A DNA stretch of 58,410 nucleotides from a virus. The position numbers and the translations under genes were made by a program. The stretch lies in IMG/VR virus record IMGVR_UViG_3300036790_000260, positions 1-58,410 of that record; one strand, given 5' to 3'. The notes beneath the pieces are model-generated. The model worked only from the letters and a program-made list of their open reading frames with translations. It searched no databases and was not told where the DNA came from. Below are positions 54,510 through 58,410 of the stretch, piece by piece (the stretch's first letter is position 1; each line of letters opens with the position of its first letter).

Positions 54510-54771
54510 TCTCGACGCACAGATCCGTGCGCGGCTCGCGTGGCTTGAGAATGCCCAGTGCTTTGACGATCAGGGCTGCGATTTCCAAGAGCATGACAGC
54601 ACCATCTTTGGGATGCGCGCCGCGCTCCTCGCCGTGCTCGAAATGCTCCGGCGCGCGGCCGAGGACTGGACGAACGTGAGCGAGACCGCCTACGACGCCG
54701 GTCGGCGGTGGGCGCTTGAGCAGGCGGTCAGTGAGATCGCTGAGAAACTCGGAATCGAGGCACCATCATGA
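54502..54771 (+). CDS. Small hypothetical helical protein
   Basis: This 89-residue protein starts at ATG 54502. Mostly helical (GMRAALLAVLEMLRRAAEDW, WALEQAVSEIAEKLG) with CFDDQGCDFQEHD near the start. Not recognised. Confidence 0.5.
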   Translation: MADLDAQIRARLAWLENAQCFDDQGCDFQEHDSTIFGMRAALLAVLEMLRRAAEDWTNVSETAYDAGRRWALEQAVSEIAEKLGIEAPS

Positions 54772-54893
54772 CCACCCAGGTCAACCGCCGCGCCACCACA
54801 TGGCTGTGGCATGTCGCGGCCGTCGTGCTCGTCCTCAGCATGCTGACACTGTTCGGGGTCGTGGCGTGGGACATCACCCGAGGAGCGCTCTGA
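54768..54893 (+). CDS. 41-residue membrane peptide
   Basis: The frame starts at ATG 54768 (ATGA overlap) and ends at 54893, sharing one base with the next start. Basic N-terminus (TTQVNRRATTWLW) then one helix (HVAAVVLVLSMLTLFGVVAW). No family. Confidence 0.5.
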   Translation: MTTQVNRRATTWLWHVAAVVLVLSMLTLFGVVAWDITRGAL

Positions 54894-55234
54894 TGGCCCA
54901 CAAAGCGCCCCGCTCGCTACCCCCATCCCCACCACCGCGCAGCAAGCCCCCATGCATCCATCTGGATACCGTCGAAGTCCGCACCACCGACGGCGAACTC
55001 GTCGCACAGCTATGCCTAGCCTGCGACACGCAGCTCGACGCCGGGGGACTCGACGAACACGCCCGGGCCGCGCATGCGCTCCTCGCCGCCGGATTCAGTG
55101 CGAAGAACGTTTTCGAGATGACCTGCGGGCAGCCGGCCGAACGATGCGGTGCCAGGCTGGATGTAACGGGGATGTCCGACGCGACACCGCAGTATCTGCA
55201 TGGCTGCTATGGCGCCGAGGGGAGCGGTTCCTGA
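54893..55234 (+). CDS. Zinc-finger-like protein related to the 48176 gene
   Basis: This 113-residue protein starts at ATG 54893. It shares LVAQLCLACDTQL with the gene in the terminase operon, then a helix (LDEHARAAHALLAAGFSAKN) and CGQPAERCGARL. Cys spacing suits one zinc site. Function unknown. Confidence 0.6.
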   Translation: MAHKAPRSLPPSPPPRSKPPCIHLDTVEVRTTDGELVAQLCLACDTQLDAGGLDEHARAAHALLAAGFSAKNVFEMTCGQPAERCGARLDVTGMSDATPQYLHGCYGAEGSGS

Positions 55235-55539
55235 TGGCGAACGGTGTGCCCACCCGTGGGCAGTTGCTCGCGTTGAAGCGCGGCGGCACGATCGTGTACG
55301 ACGGCATGCGCGCCCGACTGCCCTGCTACGACGCGCTCAACCCGCTGGCCAACCGCGCGGTGTACTTCTACTTCAGCAAGCACTTCCTTGAGGGGAAACT
55401 GACCTATTGCGCCACCCGCGAGTTCGTCGAGGACAGCTTCGTCGACCCGTGGGAGCTGGTCTCGGGTGAGCTCGATCTGTTGGCGGCGCGGCAGGATGCG
55501 CACCATCTTGACGGGAGCCCGGTGACGACCGATGACTGA
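55234..55539 (+). CDS. Small hypothetical protein
   Basis: This 101-residue protein starts at ATG 55234. Alpha/beta (LLALKRGGTIVYDGMRARLP, FYFSKHFLEGKLTYCATREF). Not recognised. Confidence 0.5.
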   Translation: MANGVPTRGQLLALKRGGTIVYDGMRARLPCYDALNPLANRAVYFYFSKHFLEGKLTYCATREFVEDSFVDPWELVSGELDLLAARQDAHHLDGSPVTTDD

Positions 55540-56122
55540 GCCGTCGCCGTTCGAGCGCGTCCAGTTCCCACCCATCCCCGACAGCGGCATCATCCCCGGC
55601 GCAACCGCCGAGGAAGTCATCGGGCTCGCCCTGACGCCGCCGCTGCTCGCCATGCTGGAAACGGCCGAGACACGCCTACAGGCACGCCTCGCGGAGCAAC
55701 ACGTGTGGCTGCACGGTACGGGCGCCATCGATGTGAGCGACTTCGACGTCCCCGCTTTCGTACGCAGCGCGTCGCCCCTGCAGCTGGGGCAGCACATGAT
55801 CGCCTACATGGGCGTCCCGAACGAGCTGCTCGACGACACGGTGACGGTCGATTTCCGGCCGACGAGCGAGATGTGGAAGGCGTCCGCAGAGCGACGCCAA
55901 GCCGCACTGCAGGCTGAGCGCGACGCCAAATTTACGTCCGCCGCAGACGAATGGGAAACACTCCGCGCCCACCACGCCGACTCGCCGGCCATCGCGGCGG
56001 TCCTCGACCTGCACCAGCCGACCGACAGGCTCGAATGCACGCACGAAGTGTTCGGGTACGAGGCGGACGCGGAGGACTGGCCGTGTTCGACGTACCTCGC
56101 GATCCGGGACGCGGAGCGGTGA
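55532..56122 (+). CDS. Hypothetical protein with WPC-type C-terminus
   Basis: This 196-residue protein starts at ATG 55532. N-terminus follows the phrase FERVQFPPIPDSGIIPGATA; the middle is helical and the C-terminus (CTHEVFGYEADAEDWPCSTY) carries the C...WPC motif also seen in the DUF6221 copy and in the next gene. It likely shares a small zinc-binding end. Function unknown. Confidence 0.55.
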   Translation: MTEPSPFERVQFPPIPDSGIIPGATAEEVIGLALTPPLLAMLETAETRLQARLAEQHVWLHGTGAIDVSDFDVPAFVRSASPLQLGQHMIAYMGVPNELLDDTVTVDFRPTSEMWKASAERRQAALQAERDAKFTSAADEWETLRAHHADSPAIAAVLDLHQPTDRLECTHEVFGYEADAEDWPCSTYLAIRDAER

Positions 56123-56367
56123 GCGCGCCTCCCACGCTGGCGACCGCAGTGAGCGTCAAGCTCATCGAGCTGGTGCGTCACGACAAGCCAGTGCGCGGAC
56201 ACTACGTCCTGGCCGACGTGGTCGGCGTCGTCATGGCGCTCCACACGCCGAAGACCGGAGAGCTCGGTCCCCGGTGCGGTCACTGCGAAGGCGCTGCCGC
56301 GTGGCCGTGCGACACGGTGAAGGTCGTCGCGGCCGCGCTCGGGCTGAAGCACGGAGACTGGCGATGA
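56119..56367 (+). CDS. Small protein with CxxC...WPC motif
   Basis: This 82-residue protein starts at GTG 56119. It has VSVKLIELVRHDKPVRG, a helix and CGHCEGAAAWPCDTVKVVAA, the same end as DUF6221 copy 2. It may be a derived DUF6221-family member. Function unknown. It is convergent with the minus gene at 56387. Confidence 0.55.
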   Translation: MSAPPTLATAVSVKLIELVRHDKPVRGHYVLADVVGVVMALHTPKTGELGPRCGHCEGAAAWPCDTVKVVAAALGLKHGDWR

Positions 56368-56386
56368 CCCATGCCTACCGCCTCGG

Positions 56387-56620
56387 TCAGGGGTTCATGG
56401 CGCGGGCCATCTCGGCCTGGGCCACGAGTTGCCGGGCGAGCTGCTCGGCGTCCTCGGGCGAGAGCCGGGCGACGATGGTCCGGCCGTCGTCGGTGCGCAG
56501 CGGGAGATCGACCATGTTGGGGCACCGGCACTCAGTGGCGCACTGGCAGCCGCCGAAGTCGACGCCCCACGTGGGGCCCTGCACGGTGCCGGCCCAGACG
56601 CGGGCGCGAGTGGCGGTCAT
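56387..56620 (-). CDS. Small protein on minus strand, Cys-containing
   Basis: This 77-residue protein starts at ATG 56620 after AAGGAG. It has CQCATECRCPNMV in the middle and a C-terminal helix (LSPEDAEQLARQLVAQAEMA). Its promoter is plain: TTGCGG (56682-56687), 17 bases, TAGTGT (56659-56664). Four Cys might bind metal. Divergent from an HTH gene, it may be a switch component. Confidence 0.6.
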   Translation of the reverse strand: MTATRARVWAGTVQGPTWGVDFGGCQCATECRCPNMVDLPLRTDDGRTIVARLSPEDAEQLARQLVAQAEMARAMNP

Positions 56621-56658
56621 CTTCGGCTCCTTCGTTGCGGCTTCTGCCTACAACTCAC

Positions 56659-56726
56659 ACACTAGCTTCCGAAAGGCACTTCCGCAAGTGGTACCGGAAA
56701 CGAATTCCGGAAGCCAGTGCTACAAT
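56659..56726. promoter_or_regulatory. Divergent promoters with TTCCG half-sites
   Basis: Minus: TTGCGG/TAGTGT. Plus: extended -10 TGC-TACAAT (56718-56726) six bases before ATG 56732, giving a leaderless transcript. Between them are TTCCG at 56667 and 56680, CGGAA at 56695 and palindrome TTCCGGAA (56705-56712), likely binding sites of a regulator. Confidence 0.55.
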
Positions 56727-56731
56727 GAGCC

Positions 56732-57094
56732 ATGGCCACAGACCCCCTCATCCTCGAACTACGGCGAATCAAACACCTACGCCACGCCGCCACCGCAGCA
56801 CAGGCAGCCGCCACCAAAGCCACCGAACCAGCCATCGTCGCCGCGCTCCAGGCCGGAATCAGCCCCAGCCAGATCGCAGCCGAGTCAGGCGTCTCCGACA
56901 GCCACGTCCGCGCCGTCCGGCGACAACACGGCATCCCAGCCAACCCCAGCTACGCCCACCTGCGCCCGGCAGCCGTGCACGCGGCACTGGACGCGACCGA
57001 AACGCAGGTCGAGACCGACCTCGAGGGGCCGATGGTGGTTAGCGTGCCCGTGCTCGACGACCCCGACTGCCTCAATCCGGAAGCAGGAAACTGA
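56732..57094 (+). CDS. HTH protein, resolvase-type motif
   Basis: This 120-residue protein starts at ATG 56732. A helical N-terminus rich in Ala leads to ALQAGISPSQIAAESGVSDS-HVRAVRR, a clear HTH, then an acidic C-terminal tail. The TTCCG half-sites in its own promoter suggest autoregulation. No catalytic residues of resolvases are seen. Confidence 0.65.
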   Translation: MATDPLILELRRIKHLRHAATAAQAAATKATEPAIVAALQAGISPSQIAAESGVSDSHVRAVRRQHGIPANPSYAHLRPAAVHAALDATETQVETDLEGPMVVSVPVLDDPDCLNPEAGN

Positions 57095-57095
57095 T

Positions 57096-57449
57096 ATGGC
57101 GAACATTCGTGATTTCCAGCCCGGCGTCAGCGAGCAGCGCGGTGCGATCACCGTGCAGCGGTTCGCGGATCCCATGCTCCAGTTCAGCTACGATCATGAC
57201 GAGTTCTGGCGGTTCGGGATCGACCTGGCGGCCACCGACGCGAGCAAGCCGGCCGAGGAGGTGTGGCTCCGGCTGCACCGCAACGCCATCGAGTTCTACG
57301 GCGACGACGCGACGATCCTGTCGGCCGCCGCGATCGAGCTGCAGAGGATGGCGATCGCGATCGAGCCGGCCGCGACGCTGCCCGACGGCCGTGTGCTGGC
57401 CGGGCTGAAGCCGGAAGACCTGTACGCCCCCCCGGCTCCCGATGCCTGA
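57096..57449 (+). CDS. Hypothetical protein
   Basis: This 117-residue protein starts at ATG 57096. Beta-rich first half (ITVQRFADPMLQFSYDHDEF) and helical second (DATILSAAAIELQRMAIAIE). Unrecognised. Confidence 0.5.
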   Translation: MANIRDFQPGVSEQRGAITVQRFADPMLQFSYDHDEFWRFGIDLAATDASKPAEEVWLRLHRNAIEFYGDDATILSAAAIELQRMAIAIEPAATLPDGRVLAGLKPEDLYAPPAPDA

Positions 57450-57936
57450 GCCGCTCAGCGACGAAGAGATCGAACGCCGCAAACGCCTGGTGACCGAGAC
57501 GCTCGACGACGTGGCGCAGCAACTCGACCGCGTCATCTCGCTGCTCAACTTCGATCCCCGCGACGGGCTTGAGCATGCTCGGACCGAGGCCGCGCGCCAC
57601 GCCTACCAGACTGCGGTGCAGATCGTGCGCGCGGCCCGGCCGCGCCCCGAAGCCACCGCAGACATCTCGGTGCTTCCCGGGCCGCGCTTCACCGCAGTCG
57701 CCTTCACCCGCATCCTCGAGGGCCGCTTCCAGGAATTGCGGACTGCCGGCCGCACCCCTGTGGCGATCCACATCTCGGAGACCGAAGCGGGTCGGTGTGG
57801 GATCCGCGCTGCGACGCATGTGCTCGGCCTTCCGGTGATCCTGAGTGGTCGTGTGCCGTTGGGTGTCGTGCAGATCTCGGTGCTGGAGGATCCGCGCGTG
57901 CGCGACGTGCATCTGCCGGTTTACTTCACGGATTGA
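57442..57936 (+). CDS. Hypothetical protein, 164 residues
   Basis: Starts at ATG 57442, overlapping the previous gene by eight bases. Helical N-terminus (EIERRKRLVTETLDDVAQQL) and a C-terminal beta part (VILSGRVPLGVVQISVLEDP). Unrecognised. A 209-base gap with a promoter follows. Confidence 0.55.
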   Translation: MPEPLSDEEIERRKRLVTETLDDVAQQLDRVISLLNFDPRDGLEHARTEAARHAYQTAVQIVRAARPRPEATADISVLPGPRFTAVAFTRILEGRFQELRTAGRTPVAIHISETEAGRCGIRAATHVLGLPVILSGRVPLGVVQISVLEDPRVRDVHLPVYFTD

Positions 57937-58077
57937 CCTGTTGCGCACTGGGCCCTCGTCGCCTGTTGGTGGCGGGGGTTTCGTGGTGTGGTGGGGTGCT
58001 CGCCCTGGTGTTTAGCTCGGGTACAGATGTAATTGGTAGAGAATCATGGTGTTGGTGTCAAGATTCTTCCCCACCAC

Positions 58078-58107
58078 TCTTGTGTTACCACAAGAACGGA
58101 GTATTGT
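58078..58107 (+). promoter_or_regulatory. Promoter with palindromic operator for the junction gene
   Basis: TTGTGT (58080-58085) and TATTGT (58102-58107) are 16 bases apart. The -35 is part of the palindrome TCTTGTG-TTAC-CACAAGA (58078-58095), the reverse complement of the motif at the XRE promoter (29955-29967). A regulator binding it would cover the -35 box. Confidence 0.6.
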
Positions 58108-58145
58108 AGTCCATAGAGACAGAAACCACCACGAAGGAGCCCCAA

Positions 58146-58410
58146 ATGACCACCACCGCAGACGCCCAGCAGATCACCGAGACCTACAAGATGCTCACCC
58201 CCGCGCCCGGCCGCTCGATGCACCTCCTGCCGATCTACCAGATGTTCGACTGGTCGCTCGACCGGTTCCACGCCGCAATCCGGCACCTCAACGCCACCGG
58301 GGGCGCCTTCATCGAGCCGGAGCCGAAGCTGCGCTCCCTGACCGACACGGACCACATGGTGTCGCTGAAGATCGGCGGCGAGTGGAAGCACTCCATAGCG
58401 ATCGACTACT
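58146..58410 (+). CDS. 88-residue phage protein, N-terminal part (continues at 1)
   Basis: ATG 58146 follows AAGGAG (58134-58139). 88 codons are in this end and the TGA is completed at 112-114 after joining the termini. The protein reads LLPIYQMFDWSLDRFHAAIR in its first half and has a polar beta end. Not recognised. It is the only gene between the palindromic promoter and the terminator at 132-160, so it is a monocistronic unit, perhaps under the XRE repressor. Confidence 0.75.
   Translation, partial: MTTTADAQQITETYKMLTPAPGRSMHLLPIYQMFDWSLDRFHAAIRHLNATGGAFIEPEPKLRSLTDTDHMVSLKIGGEWKHSIAIDY
58299..58410. repeat. Terminal repeat, right copy (112 bp)
   Basis: Identical to 1-112; see the left copy. 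Confidence 0.95.

Noticed and set aside
57988-58077. tRNA-like stretch containing AATTGGTAGAG between a 9-bp inverted repeat
   Set aside because: The D-loop-like words are present, but no T-loop, anticodon stem or acceptor stem fits. The AGAATC/GATTCT hairpin contradicts a cloverleaf.
1-58410. CRISPR array or insertion sequence
   Set aside because: No spaced direct repeats of 25-40 bases and no transposase frame or flanking inverted repeats were seen.

Overview
The window is an essentially complete genome of a tailed, long-tailed (siphovirus-type) actinobacteriophage. The last 112 bases (58299-58410) repeat the first 112 bases (1-112) exactly. The repeat falls inside a small gene that starts at 58146 and finishes at 114 after joining the ends, so the molecule is circular or circularly permuted, about 58.3 kb. 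The host is probably a high-GC, differentiating actinomycete (Streptomyces or a relative). The sequence is very GC-rich, GTG starts and 4-base ATGA/GTGA overlaps are common, and the phage carries families typical of such hosts: WhiB, DUF397, RsbW-like ATPase, DUF6221, DUF1003 and a BldC/excisionase-type HTH.

Layout. 0.3-21.4 kb, plus strand: head and tail genes, namely a small membrane protein, portal fused to a MuF-like domain, ClpP-type prohead protease, HK97-type capsid protein, several small beta-rich proteins, a beta-helix fibre/spike, neck proteins, tail tube, frameshifted tail chaperones, tape measure and minor tail proteins. 21.4-25.4 kb: lysis-like module with a papain-like hydrolase, a PLD-type protein, a VIT1-like membrane protein, a DUF1003 protein, a DUF1906-type endolysin with an internal start, and several holin-like membrane proteins; it ends at two strong hairpins.

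25.5-29.4 kb, minus strand: an accessory block with an excisionase-type HTH, a GH26 lipoprotein, a hyaluronan-synthase-like GT2 glycosyltransferase, a tiny membrane peptide, an MmpS-like secreted protein and an RsbW-like ATPase. 29.5-36.3 kb: regulators, a RecE-like nuclease with a RecT/SSAP-like partner, and small conserved phage proteins. 36.3-37.9 kb: replication initiator with internal 12-bp repeats (possible origin) and a probable loader. No phage DNA polymerase, primase or helicase was found, so replication must lean on the host.

37.9-47.5 kb: a dense polycistron of small, mostly unknown genes with a C5 methyltransferase, WhiB and DUF397. 47.6-49.8 kb: small and large terminase. 49.7-58.4 kb: a divergent switch and a second polycistron of small genes (DUF6221 and others), leading back to the head genes. 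No integrase, partition ATPase, tRNA or CRISPR array was seen. No gene-free stretch exceeds 300 bases.
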